64,000 bases of DNA from Stropharia rugosoannulata (Eukaryota; Basidiomycota; Agaricomycetes; Agaricales; Strophariaceae): positions 806,001 to 870,000 of the forward strand of contig JANCIK010000002.1 in the NCBI GenBank assembly GCA_028532985.1. The letters are read 5' to 3'. Shown piece by piece: positions 48,989-61,391 of the stretch (its first letter is position 1; each line of letters begins with the position of its first letter). Position numbers and translations under genes: made by a program. The notes beneath the pieces were generated by a model, which was not told where the DNA came from, made no database searches, and saw only the letters and a program-made list of their open reading frames with translations.

Positions 48989-51900
48989 TCATAACTAGCA
49001 GTGTGATTGATGAACACATGAGATACGAAAGACATACTGGAAAGAAACCTAAAGAAACTCACTCTAAACAGGAAGCCAAGCTAAAAACAAAAACATATTA
49101 TGGTCTAGAGCATCAAAAGCGCAAAAATAATGGCTACATACATCTTCCGGGGTAAGTCTGCCCATTGCCTAGGCGTAGAAAATGTGAGCGAGGAAAATCA
49201 TATAGGTTGTGGTATCAGCATACCGAATCATCGGCGGACAGGGTTGCATCTACCATTGCACTTTTCTTTTCCTGAAGCTAAAAGGAATGCGCGTTATGCA
49301 ACGCCGTGCCATGTTCACATGTGAGCTTACTTGGACTATGCGACTTTCTATGCTATCTTCAACGACAAGTTTGATAGCTTGAACGGGCCTTCGCTGACCC
49401 AGACGATGAATGCGGTCCATGGCCTCTGTTTAGAAGATTATCAGTGGTCGGGAACTGAAATCGAACTAATGGGCTCAAACGAACGGTATTCAACCTGTAC
49501 AAATAATCTATCAGGAGTGAGAACTTTAGAATGACAGAGGCACGCACAGCAGGATTCCACCAGCTATCCATTAAATACACCCTCGATGCTTCCGTCAAAT
49601 TGAGAGCGACACCACCAGCCTTCAAACTGACTAAGAAGACAGTCACATCTACATTGTTCACTGCAAAATATCATATAGGCTTGTTGTATTGAGGAAGTAA
49701 ATGAGGTAACGCACTAAAGTGCTTGATCGTGGCGTCGCGAGCTTGAGGTGACATAGTACCTTCTAGACGACAGACCTGCGTATGAAGATGCATGTGAGTC
49801 AAGGAGCAAAAGTGATAATGAAACAACGAACATTGAATCCGGCTTTTTGCAACCTGAAAGCTATAAGGTCCAAGAAGTTGACGAACTGGCTGAAGACAAG
49901 ACTCTTCGTGGTTGCATCCTTTTGACGCAAGTTGCTTAACTCTTCTACTAATGCCTCGATTTTGGAAGATGACCGCCAGTTGTCCAGATTGAGGCGCCCC
50001 AGTATTCCTTGTCTGAGGTTCGCCACACTTTCGTCGAACTCTAACGCGGGGGCTTCTAAGTCAATGGTAAGGGGTAGATGGCAAACGGGACAGGCAGGCT
50101 ATCCCACGATTGTTTAGTTTCTATTGTACGGGAGGCACACACACATGCGAACCTGATGTTCCAAGGCTGCCTCTAGATATTGCTTGATACATTCGCGGTC
50201 GAAGATATGGCGACATTTTGACTGAATTGCGTCTTCGGCTATGTCATTGCAGAGGCGGCATACAGTAGCCTCATTGTTAGCATCAGCTATAAACGTCGCC
50301 GCATTCGCTTTGCTGCGGAGAACGAGATCTGGATGGCAAGCCATCTGACGCATACGCGTTAACCTGGAAATAGATGTTCAAAATAACACCCTAAAAAAAG
50401 ACTGCATATACTTGCAAGCTGAAGATATTCGAATAATCTTTAAGAGAAAACACTGATCAGAATTGTCAAACACAAAATGCCACGAGTATACATACTATTT
50501 AATACAGTGCCCTGATCAAGATAAGTGTTAAACTGTCGTTTGGCATCGGAAAACAGGGAGAGATAAAGCTCCTTTTCTTCCGGACTGAAGAAATCTCGCC
50601 GGACTATAACCGTGCGGGGAGGCAAACCTAGATCGTCAGCTTTCTGGAGCTATGATAGAGTTAGATATTGAGCTCTTTTCAGTAGTAGTAGATTATTTTA
50701 CCTTCGTCCTGCGCAGCATCATGCGATCCAGTAAAATTTTCAGCTTCTTAAAAGCCTGCTTGCCAGGACCTTGCATGCCGTGTTTCTGAATTGGAGTGAG
50801 AATTTCAGTGTTCCAGAAACAGGTCTGATAGGTGTGTTCAGGTCAATGCAACGAAAGAAGTGAACATCCAAAAGGGCGTACATGCTGCATTGGGCTATGA
50901 CCGCAATCTGTACATAGATGAATGATTAATTCTTCTGAAGCCCATCTGTTCATGTCACATACCGTCACAAGATTTTCTGTCAGTGAAAGTCCAGTGGAGG
51001 GACTTGCAATCGCAGAGTTTGCCTATCTACGTCAGCCTGTCTGTATATATATTGAACAAAAGAGTACCCTTACAGAAATAGTAAGAAAACGGATCGCCGC
51101 CTAGGAATCGGACAAGACTATAGAGCTCGCCGACACGATTTTGCAACGGGGTACCGGAGAGACACCAACGGTAACTAGCTTGCAGTTCGAAGGCTGCCTT
51201 TGCAGTATTAGTCGAGCGCTCCTTAATATTATGCGCTTCATCAAGTACAATACGATTCCAATGAATCTGATGGACCGGCGACTTTTCTTTGATGATAAGT
51301 CCTTTGCGTTTAAACCCACTTTGTTGCTTGCGGAAACAGCTGTACCCATTTGAATTAGAAAGTACGACTTCCGAAGGATTCGACTTTACCTCTCCAAAAC
51401 TGCATAGGTGGTCAACACGACGTCGAATTTCTTGAGTTGGTTGACATCTGATTCACGGGCACCACCATGCCAAACGAGGACTTTGAGCCCTTCGGTGTGC
51501 GCTTCTATCTCGTTCTTCCATTGCATTATAGCGACAGTAGGCCTGTGGTTCTTTAATATCAAGTGATGACAATAAGGCTGCAATGACACCTACGCGACGA
51601 CTAAGTTTGGCTTCGCACCGTCCGATACAAAGAGAGAGATAATTTGGATGGTCTTTCCCATACTATAAAGATGATCAGTAAGTAAATACAAAAACATTTC
51701 ACGGATAACTTGGCATACCCCATTTCATCCTGAGCAAAAAGTAAGTCAGACATGACAATACAGATGCTGAGCCGGACTTACCGCAAGCATGCCACCGTGC
51801 CATACGCCCTTTTCCTGCTCCCTCATCCAGAACAGACTTTCTTGTTGGAAAGGCAAAAGCGTTAACTTCATGTTTGAAGGCTGTGCTGCTTTAGTCGGGA

Positions 51901-53046
51901 CGATGATGGGAATATCCTTCGACAGATCCCCCCAAACATCTTTTAATTCAGGATGATGTCGCCGCAGTGCAAGAGAAGTCCTCTCCGCCTATAATGCAAT
52001 GTCAGTCATAGCGTCATTAGGGAAAAGCATTAAAAGATCTGCTTACATGCGTTAATCTGCGGCCTAATTCCTTCACCAATGCTCTTTCTTCCTCCTTGCT
52101 TGCATTACGTTTCGCTCGAGTTGCTGCCCGAGCTTCTCTCCTCGCAAGTTTTATTTCCGCAAAGGTCATGACTTTGGGCTTGGCTTTCGATTTAGCCTTT
52201 CCTTTAGCCTTTCCTTTGCTTGGGCGAGAGTTGGCAAGAGGCTCGTCTGATGACGAGGACCCGTCCTTCTCGTCCCCAGAGTTATTGCCGTCTTCATAAT
52301 CGTCAACGTCGATATCTTTATTTTGGCGCGCCAGCCGTCGTTCTGCAGCAGCAGCCCGCAGTCTGGCTTCCTCGCTTGGGCCATGTGTGCGGCTTGAAGA
52401 ACCAGCACCGTAAGTATTGATAGTTCGTAAGGACTCCCGAACGGCAGCCTCAACCATGATCTCTTCATCTTCCTCGTTGATGTATTCTTCCTCTGAAGCC
52501 TGAAAATCAGAGTCACTATCATTTGAAATCTCACTTTCATCTTCTTCATCGTATTCCAGCGGTTCGCAGGCGGCATCAACTTCGTCTTCCGAACCGGAAG
52601 GTGTGCCAGCAACAGCCTTTTCTTTTCCCTTCATGGGGAGCGTCGTAATTGCCTACACTCTCATTTGAGGAATTGCATTGGCGAGTACACTACAAAATCT
52701 TTCCCACCTTTTTTGTTTTGCTGCTTGAATGTGAGGGAACACAAACGAACACCGCACTGGAAACAGCGCGGCGCTTGAGAGCCGGCGCTCTCAAAGCCGA
52801 CTCGCTACCAGCTCCAGAGTCATCCTCACTTTCAGCACAACGTTTGCGTGTGTTGGTTAATCTATTTCTTGCATTAAAAGACCGTGTCTTTGAAACAGGA
52901 ATGTCTTCAGGCTCTGAAGTTGCTGGCGTTTCAACGACAGAATCCGACTTGGGACTCAACACAGGGGATACATTAGACAACGGAGTGGTTTTCTGTGATG
53001 CTGTAGTAGTGCTTCTGCGGGATGACTGACGAGTTACTCGTGCCAT
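48989..53046 (-). CDS. RAD16: DNA repair helicase/E3 ligase Rad16 (SNF2 family with RING)
   Basis: Nucleotide-excision repair factor for silent DNA: a Swi2/Snf2 ATPase interrupted by a RING ubiquitin-ligase finger. The 22-exon model gives 965 residues. The N-terminus is basic then strongly acidic (about 115-300). ATPase motifs are ADEMGMGKTIQ (Walker A at about 385-392), [34 protein letters not shown] and [16 protein letters not shown] Cys/His cluster ([23 protein letters not shown]) sits inside the helicase. The RING is [20 protein letters not shown] then CPVCHLP. Very small exons occur at 51719-51729 (11 nt), 49485-49494 (10 nt) and 50416-50437 (22 nt). The donor at 50415 is GC. The final 6-nt exon (48989-48994, ending FLFRL) is less certain. 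Without that splice the frame runs about 60 bases further. Confidence 0.93.
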
Positions 53047-53708
53047 GTAGGGATATATAGAGGTCAGAGAACAAAGGTCAATTTTCAATTAAGGAGCGCA
53101 ACAGTGATTAATAAATGAGCACCGTCACATCACGAGATCGCGTAGTCCTTGCGTGACAAGTTCTTGTTCCGTTCTTGTTCCGTTGACTCACATCTCGCAA
53201 GTCGGCTTGTTGCCGGCTTCTGTTTGCAAACTCAAGTGTTCTGAATCAGCTTATTGGAAGCAGTTACAGGGTGGTCGTAATACAAATATTATTTGACGAC
53301 CAGAAGAGAAATATATATCGCCAGAATACTTATTCTGTTTCATCTAAGATGGTTAACGGAATATCTTTAATGAATCCAGCAACCAATCAGCAACCGGCAG
53401 TTTGAGAAAGCAACAAATATGTTTAAGAGTGTCAAGGTCAACAATGAACATGTGTATGAACTTGAAATGAAACAATTACACCAGCTCCCTGGAAGATAGT
53501 ATACTGAACGAAGTAACTTGATTCATACTTAGTCTTTTCTGTCATTTATGATACTTCGGAGTAATGTTAAATTGATGGATGTACAATAATTATGTCCAGT
53601 AGCCTGTCTACCGAACGCATGCTAGTATTGAGTGTGAAAAAATGGTATGGTATACATGCATGAGAATGAATTTTGCCCCTCTCGCCTTCCTGACCGCATC
53701 CGACATCG
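53047..53708. other. Intergenic, tandem genes
   Basis: About 660 bases upstream of RAD16. AT-rich, with a direct double GTTCTTGTTCC near 53160-53180 in the probable RAD16 promoter. No gene is visible. Confidence 0.5.
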
Positions 53709-56700
53709 CTATTGCTCCATCGGTGCAAGCATATCGTGCGCAAAGTCACATTGATCGCCGTATTTGCATCTGTTAGATTTAGAAGACCCCAGTCAGTCGC
53801 CATTGCTCAATGCCACACACAGAATTTAAATTCAATGCTCGCCTGCCTGCTGCATAAAAACTGCAAGGTTTTCTTTTACTATACGGTCTATAGCCTCCAT
53901 CTTCACCCCGGCCACGGCCCCGACCGCCACGGAAACCTCCACGGCCCCTTCCACGACCGTCTACTGACCACCCACGTTGCTGGTCACCATCAGGATATGT
54001 TACCCCATAATCTGGCGCCCAACCATCGTATGTGGGCTGCGCATATGCGTTAGGCACAGAGGCCCCTGACGCGGCCGCTGCAACGGACGTAGACAGCTGC
54101 GCAAGCAGCTGCTGTAACTGCTCCTTCGGTAGGAGACCCTGTACCGCGGCGAGCTGTGCGCTCGCTGCACCGTTCACATCTAATTGTGACGGTAGGTTGC
54201 TAGGAACACCTGGCCCACTTGTGTCCATTAGACTACCCATAGCAAGCTGACCAACCAGTTCTGCAACAGTTGCAGATACTGCTGGGGGAGGTGCCGGTAC
54301 AGGCTCTGTAGTCCATTGGAAAAGAGCGTCCAGATCTGCACCTACAGACATATGCTTTAGTTCGCGATCCGACTCCTCCTCAGTGAGTACCGTCGCCGGT
54401 TCTGCGGGCGACTCCGGTATTTGGTTGAGGGACATGTAGACTGCGCTGAGCGCAGTCTTCTCTCGTTCCTCTTGGGTAGATTTCTCTTGACTATCGATAC
54501 CGCGCACCAGCCGCTGGTGCCCATCGGGTTCTTGAGGAAGTTCAACAACTGTATAAATAATGTATCATTGGACCTGCGTTGACTTACAAATAGATGAGGT
54601 GCTCACGAAATGGTTCTGCCCAGTCAATAGCCTCTTCGAAGAGATGAGCATGTAATGCCGCCCCCTCTCCACGGTCCAAATCCCGCAAACTATGTGTTAC
54701 GTGTGTCCCCTTGAGAAAGTGAGCTACATGGATCGACAACTTATTGTGCCAATATATACTTACGTCTGCTGGGTCGTCATCATAAATAGCTCTTTCAATG
54801 AACCGCACCGACTCAAGCCGGTCATCTGGGGCCCACGTGACTGACTTCTTGCGCCGCAAAGGTGTTACGGCGTCGCTTGGGCCACTCGAACTGGTGGAAG
54901 GCCCAGCACTACCCATCGGAGGAGGGGTTGGCGCAGCGGGACTATCCTTTCGTGCGACTTTCATGCTTTTCAGCGCTTCCTCAAATGGATTGATTGCAGA
55001 CGGCTGCGCCACCCCGTCATCCCGACGTTGACCTGCTGCGGTAGGCGGTGGCTTCTTGGTGAAGGATGGCAATTTCTTCACTTTGGACTTCGGTGCAGAG
55101 AAGAAAGAAGAGTCAGCTTTCGCCGCATCCTTAACTGTAACAGCAGGAACTTTGGATACAATAGGCTCTTTCTTCACTGACACCGGCTTCACGGACGCGG
55201 AGGTGCCCACGGCTGCCTTTTTGAGCGGGACCGCCTTGGTTCCGGAACTCGCCGGTTCCAATTTGCGCTTCTTCTTGCTGGGATCTGGCAACCGCGAAAA
55301 CGAAAAAGAAAGCACATAAACATTTTTGAAGGAATGGTGTACAGCAGACATGCGTGACTCACCGTCAGTTCTATTGTTTTCTTGGGCACTCGGGGCTCCT
55401 TCTGTTGCCACTGCTAGCAAGTTTCGCCATTTTCGCTCGAGGTTCGATGCCAAATCCCTGATTGCTATATTATACAACGGCGCACGAGAAATGGGAAAGG
55501 ACAGTTAGATACGATTTGTATTACTTCTTTACGCATTATCAAGGAAAGTTGACTGAACAGATTTAGATGTCGGCCGGACCACATGTGTTCCGTATCCGGA
55601 ACCGGAAACAAACAATTGCTCGAATCACATGAGGATTACACATGCTCAATCATGTCCATCACAACAGCATGACAGGCAGTTTGGGATAACAAGACAATGG
55701 GTGGGAAACATTTGACTCACCAGAAGAACTTTCATCCTTTACAAGCTTTTTGATGATCTTGCCGAGTTTGGAATCCATCAGTGAGTGCAAGTCGAATGGC
55801 AGCCGGTCGATAAGCTGCATATTTACATCAGTCATTGTTATTCGCAATTCATAATTCCTTTCACCAGGACGAGTAAATATTTCAGAAGTGCTTACATGTA
55901 ACAGAGGCATCGTCGTCTCAATGAGCGGCGGATTATTACCCTTTGCCGCTGCTTTGATCCACTCCCGAGTTATATCTATAGCAGTCGTATTTTCGGACCA
56001 CGCGCGGAAGTAGTGGTTCCCTGCTCCATCTCTGATTGCTGCCACAATCTCCAGCCGCGTCGCCGCATCCACCTCCGATATACCGTACTCGGCGATCCGG
56101 TCAGTCAGCTCGCGCACTGCACCTGCACCGGTGAACGCCGACGACTGAAGTAGCGGCCGGATTTTCGTAAGGAACTCCCGTTTACGCTCCTCCCGCTCTT
56201 CGGGTGTCGGAGTTGATGACGGCTGTGTTACCGTTGGTGGCGCATTAATATATTGCTGTACATTTTGAGAGGATGAAGCTACAGGTGAAGACGCTGACGC
56301 CGCAATATGCGCCTGCGGTAGGGATTGTGAGTAGAATGCTGCCGTTGGCATTATACTCATTATTGACGCGGTGGGTGAGTGCAAGGCTTGAGGAGAAAGA
56401 GTACCTTGTGGGGCTGACGACGTCTGCTGGTGATAATATGAATTATACATAATGTGCGGATTAAAGTACGCAGATCGTGACTGTGTCTGGGTTTGTGCTT
56501 GCGATGGTAACGGATGGGCCTGCATTTGTTGTTGTTGCTGCTGCTGTGACGGTGGATGTGGGTGTTGTTGCGGCTGTGGTTGCTGTTGTTGCTGCTGGGC
56601 TGGGGAAAATGTCGAGGGTGGCGGAAATGGTGATTGCATGCTGCTCGTGGCAGCCCCATTCATGGACAACATGGGACTATACAGCGGTTAGTTAATGGCA

Positions 56701-57105
56701 TCTAAGTATGGATGGAAATGCGGACTCTATGCTCATGTGCTGCTGCTGTGGAGAATGTTGAGGCTGTGGCTGGGCTTGTGTCTGTGAATTGGACGTGCTC
56801 GTCGCCCCATTGAGGCTCGAATAGTTTGAGAGAGGCACCGATGTGGTTGGCCACGACTGTCCGTACGGCATTTGGGCATAAGGTGCTTGGAAAAGGTGAT
56901 AACCAGGAGACGTATACGCCGAATAGAATGTCTGTGGCGACGCCAGCATGTTCGTGTTGCTTGGTCCTGGGAGTGTTATAGTCAACGGTGGCAAACGGGG
57001 CTTTCTCCTAGCAAGCTTACCAGGCAAATCTGAAAAATCAGAGAGATCGCTGACAACATTACTGTTGTCGGAGCCCGTTCGCTGCTCCCACTGGGAGAAA
57101 TCCAT
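53709..57105 (-). CDS. PNUTS-like protein phosphatase 1 nuclear targeting subunit
   Basis: Predicted nuclear scaffold of 915 residues from eight exons: 56726-57105, 55896-56676, 55721-55814, 55363-55464, 54764-55284, 54607-54709, 53843-54548, 53709-53769. Domain order matches animal PNUTS (PPP1R10). A Gln-rich N-terminus is followed by a TFIIS N-terminal (LW) domain at about 295-450 (AVRELTDRIAEYGISEVD, DLHSLMDSKLGKIIKKLV, NLERKWRNLL). A basic linker follows, then the PP1-docking motif KSVTW at 599-603. Near the C-terminus are Arg-Gly repeats and a CCCH zinc finger C-x7-C-x5-C-x3-H (Cys889, Cys897, Cys903, His907). PNUTS-PP1 acts in transcription termination and Pol II dephosphorylation. The role here is inferred. 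The last intron uses a GC donor (GCGAGC), and that splice completes the zinc finger. Confidence 0.87.
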
Positions 57106-57299
57106 CTTTTTAATCAATAACTAGCTGACGACGTCGTTGGCGGTCCAGGCGCAGACAACAAGGGCGGGTCCAGTTTTTCGGACTCCGGTTCAACCTCCGG
57201 TTTCCCACAAATTGTGAGACATTACATGATTGTAACAAACCTAAAACAAACCTTTTTTTCGGGAGGCAACAACTGTTCTTATTCATATCTTGAGTTGAA
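57106..57299. promoter_or_regulatory. Divergent PNUTS/HMG promoter with CRE-like palindrome
   Basis: The 194 bases between the start codons contain the 10-base perfect palindrome ACGACGTCGT at 57128-57137, whose GACGTC core resembles bZIP (ATF/CREB-type) sites. A GC-rich GGGCGGG box follows nearby. Regulation by a bZIP factor is inference. Confidence 0.4.
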
Positions 57300-58271
57300 A
57301 TGCCCCAATCCGCCTTCGAACAGCATCGTAATGCCGTACGTCTGCAAAATTTGTCCAGACCACATAACTAATTTTTTACTAGTTCGCAGCTAGCCTTGCG
57401 GCTGTCGCTGAATCCATGCGCAACTGCGCCCAGCTCGCGGAATCGTTCGCGAAGATCGTAGACGACTCGCCTGAGTTCCAGGGCCTCCTCAACGGTACGT
57501 TTTTGCCTTCATACGCGTCGTCGAGGCTCAGGCGCGTCAACAGACACGCTCAAAGGCAAGGGCAAAGCTCTCGCAACGGACGATGATGGCCCGAAGAAAA
57601 GGAAGCGCAACACCAAACCAAAGGATCCCAACGCGCCCAAGCGGCCCGCCTCTTCCTATATCCTTTTCCAGAACGAAGTCCGCAAGGAGCTCAAGGAAAA
57701 GCACCCCAATCTAAACAATTCAGACCTCCTGAATCTCATCTCAGAGCAATGGAAGAACATGTCCGATGAACAGAAGGAGGCATGTTCTCTTGTATTCTCC
57801 TCGCGCGTTGTATGATGACCTTTCGTAGACCTACAACCAGGCTATGAAGACTGCCAAAGCCCAATATTCCGAAGAGAAGAAGGCCTATGACAACCGCACT
57901 CCGGAGGAGATCGAGGCTGCCAACCGCGCCGCCGCCGCTGCCCTCACTGTATGTTCTCGCCTTGTGGCCTGCTGCCTTAACTTATCCGCTTGTAGCTCAA
58001 AAAGGCAAACGCGAAGCCTCGTGGCCCCAAGGCCAAACATACCACCTCTGCCGCTGAAGCCCCCAAAGCGCCTACCCCCGATGAAGTGTCACACAGTTCG
58101 GAAGCTTCAGACGAGGAAGACTCTGAGGAGGAGGATACTCAGCCGCCCACCAAGGAGGCTTCTGACTCTAGCGAAGAGGAGGAGGAAGAAGAGCCAGAGC
58201 AACCTGCGGCCAAGAAGCGACGAGGCGCATCTGCCCAACCCAAAGACAAGGGCAAAAAGGGCAAAGCTTAA
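57300..58271 (+). CDS. HMG-box chromatin protein
   Basis: A 259-residue DNA-bending protein from five exons: 57300-57335, 57383-57494, 57544-57779, 57829-57948, 57996-58271. A short N-terminal helical region (AESMRNCAQLAESFAKIV) and a basic stretch (PKKRKRNTKPK) lead into one HMG box at about 77-145 (DPNAPKRPASSYILFQNEVR, LISEQWKNMSDEQKE, then YNQAMKTAKAQY). A long tail rich in Glu, Asp, Ser and Lys ends in GKKGKA. The layout fits fungal Nhp6/HMGB-like proteins with an added acidic tail. The third intron has a GC donor (GCATGT at 57780). Only this choice keeps the HMG box continuous. Confidence 0.92.
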
Positions 58272-59651
58272 TATGTCTGACAACGGACGATATTGTACTC
58301 ATGGCGGTTACGCCAGAGCGTTACAGGTTTTGGCAAATACAGTGCGACCAGTCTGGATTACGCGCAGGATTATACCTCGCTTTTCATTTTATTTTCTATA
58401 TCCTACCCTTTGATATAATGTTCACCCATAGTGTTTTTATCATATTGTAGGGTTGTATAACCTGCCCGTACGCCTTGAATATTTCTTGACGGTGTTGCGA
58501 TTTTGTGCTAGGACACCGATAATCATAATTCAACATGACAAAGACAGTTTGGACTGTGTACATACTTGTGCGTTCTCAGTGCGTCTAAATTTGCAATTGA
58601 AATACATACTGTACATGATAAGCATAATTCAAGTTTCATGCGTTTCACGACTTACATTGATGACAGTTCTTATTTATCGGGTAACAATCTTCCGGTGTGT
58701 GATGATGAATTGGAATAGATTAGAATAGCCAGAAGCTCGGTAATTTCAAATTTTCTATTCATTTGTCTTTTCAAAGATGTAACTCGCTCAAAGGTAGTCT
58801 AACTAATAAAACGATAGCGCATCTTAATGGACATCTTTGATGCGTATTATCTTTGCTAAGGGTGTTTCATAGTAGTGTAGTGAACTAATAGTGCCTGTCT
58901 AATCCCAGTGGCTGACAATGAAATCACTATGATGTACTTTATGCATGCATGTATGTATAGTAGATCCGAAACAGCGCCCTGAACAAGGTGTCGCTCCCAG
59001 TGCAAAAATATACAGGCAATGTATTGCTCAACATACTTGACATCGTCTAGTACATGCATATATGTAAACGCTTCTGCCTCCGGCAGCCTAGACTCGATCT
59101 TATTATTTGAAGACGTGCATTAGTTGTCAGGACGGCCAGCTCGTGTGAATGCGACGTCAGGGGTTATCTGAACAATTGTGGCCAGTTACTTTTGCACGCT
59201 TGACGTATTTTACCTACTAGCCGGGGTAGTACCAAGGGCTCGCTCTAAACTCATATGTAAAATTCCCTAAATTAAGGAATCCATGAGTTTCTGTGAGGAC
59301 CAGAATTATGGCCAATGCACCTCAGTAGACTTCGGTGTTTAGGAATAAGCTATACGACACGTCGGCTAAATGGAGAGCAGTAATAGAAGTGAACATATGT
59401 AACAAAGTACGTGCATCTATCAAATATCATTTTCATGATCAACATGTGGTACGTAGGGAAAGCGATCACGAATGATGTCGTGTCAAGCTCATCAGGAGTA
59501 CGCGATGCATTTGAATTGAGTTGTGAGTATTTACATACATATAATGTGCAAGCGGGGGTATAATACAAGGAGTTTGCTCTTAGCCTAATATATTTAATAC
59601 ATTCTAATGTAATGTAGTGCTGTGCTTTAACTGCCTTCAGCACTTGTCCTT
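58272..59651. other. Intergenic, convergent 3' ends
   Basis: About 1.4 kb between the HMG-box stop and the stop of the next minus-strand gene. AT-rich, with many stops in all frames. I see no gene, RNA or repeat. Confidence 0.55.
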
Positions 59652-60818
59652 TTATTCTGAATCGTCTAACTGGTCTTCGCAATCTTCATACTAAGACAAG
59701 ACAAGGTTAAGAACATGTTATTGCACCAAGACAGTCATATAATGACTTGCCTCGCTTTTCCACTGTGTCAATATACTCCTAGTCTCCATCATAAGAACGT
59801 CACCCATATCGTCTTCAGCAGTGCCAAATCCTGTCTGCTCGCATAGCAGACAACAGCCTTTGACCAGGGTGTGTTCTTGACTACTCATCCGGGTTGCCAG
59901 ACCTGGGTTGTTCCTCCCACACTCGACCTTATAGCGCCGCACGGCGTTGGCCAGAGCTTCATCTAGTCTCTGCAGCGCCTTTTCAGCAAGCCTCACGGCT
60001 TTCTCGGAACGGGCATCAGTTGATGGATCCTTCGCTTCCTCAACCAAAGTTAACGTTGGGGGGTAGAGCAATGATTCTGAACATTCTTCCACTAGCGGCC
60101 GATCATGGTGCGCATTAACCTCCTCGACAAATTCATCATAAAGATGAAAAAGGACTGCATACGAAGAGCGCCCAAGACCTGTCACTCGTTTGCGAGTGCC
60201 CGGCTGCTTAGCAGTTAATGCAATCTGGGAGGCTTAATTAAGCCGTGCTAAAAAATGCCTGAGATAGATATAGCTTACCTCATATGCGCCGACCACATAG
60301 TCAAGTTCTTGTAACCACTGGTAATACAGCTCAGTCTCGAGCAACGGCTTTAGCTTTCTTCGTTTACTGCGTTGCACGACATTTAGCTTGGCCGAGCTAA
60401 TCAGACGCTTTACTAGCGTCCGGGTCATCTTATCATCTATGAGGAGGTGAGAAAATGGACAGACGCGCGCCGCCTAACCACGTACCTCGCGGTATGACTT
60501 TTAGCGCGACAATGGCATCGTGATTATCTGGCATGGTCACAACGTCGCGCAAAAGAGCTTCAAGGTCAATATCTTTCGTATGTTTTTTTACAGAGTCTCG
60601 TCGTTCTAAGAAACAAGGTCGGAAGGGGCCGTGCTAAAGCCATCATCTGACTTACGTCTTTTGCGTGGAGACCCCGCAGAGGAGCAGGAGCTTGACGATG
60701 GAGAACCAACTTCATCAATAACGTGGTATCTTCGGCGGCTCGGGGTTTCGTATGGTTCAGTGTCACTAGAGTGAGGCACCTTGCGCGGTGATGCGGAATA
60801 CTGACGCTGTGGAGGCAT
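59652..60818 (-). CDS. Unrecognised protein with basic/Ser-rich N-terminus and helical core
   Basis: Five exons (60656-60818, 60486-60605, 60279-60436, 59751-60224, 59652-59690) give 317 residues. I do not recognise a family. Residues 1-60 are Ser/Arg/Pro-rich with a possible nuclear signal (SPRKRQRR). The core is predicted helical: DLEALLRDVVTMPDN, MTRTLVKRLISSAKLNVV, then the basic KRRKLKPLL and ELYYQWLQELDYVVGAYE. The second half has SSYAVLFHLYDEFVEEVNAH and an Ala/Glu-rich amphipathic stretch, and ends with a cluster of Cys (GCCLLCEQTGF). The last intron would use a GC donor (GCAAGT at 59750), giving an acidic end (YEDCEDQLDDSE). If unspliced, the protein ends ten residues further, at VLVQ. 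Consistent splicing supports a real gene. Nuclear location is only inferred. Confidence 0.7.
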
Positions 60819-61391
60819 TTGGTATATGGCAAGGAGTTATGGAACAAGCCAATCAACAACCGGACCTAATGCACAAGTTTAGGGCGAGTCATAGCGCGTC
60901 ACGTATTTCACGTGCCCTGCAGAACAATGGTAAGTACTTACATACAACTAATCCGGCCCGGGAATAACTAAATATCAACTTCCCATTGTACAATTAACAC
61001 ACAAATAGTAAATACTCATGCGACTGATATTAAGTATATGCAAGGGACAGCCGAAGCATGGCATTTTACATTTCATGGTACACAAACCCACTGGTACTGA
61101 TAAGAATAATTCTGTTCAGGTGGGACATCCAAGGTAGATACGTAAGTAGATACGATACAATTCTAACAGCAGAATAGCAGTGACAAGAACAAAACATAGC
61201 GCAAAAAAATAAAGAGGAATAGATCAAAGTAGAAAGCGAAGCATATGCAAGCATTCGAATAAGTGGAAGGAACTTGTAGGCAAGTACATGATGTATAAAG
61301 CAGTGACGGATGTGATGATATAGTGAGAGTGGTATTGATGATGACAGCGATGAGGTAGAAATGAAAAGAGACCGAAGCAGGGAAAGCATAC
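60819..61391. other. Intergenic, tandem genes
   Basis: About 570 bases between the LDB gene stop and the next start on the minus strand. AT-rich. It includes the LDB 3' UTR. No gene visible. Confidence 0.5.
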
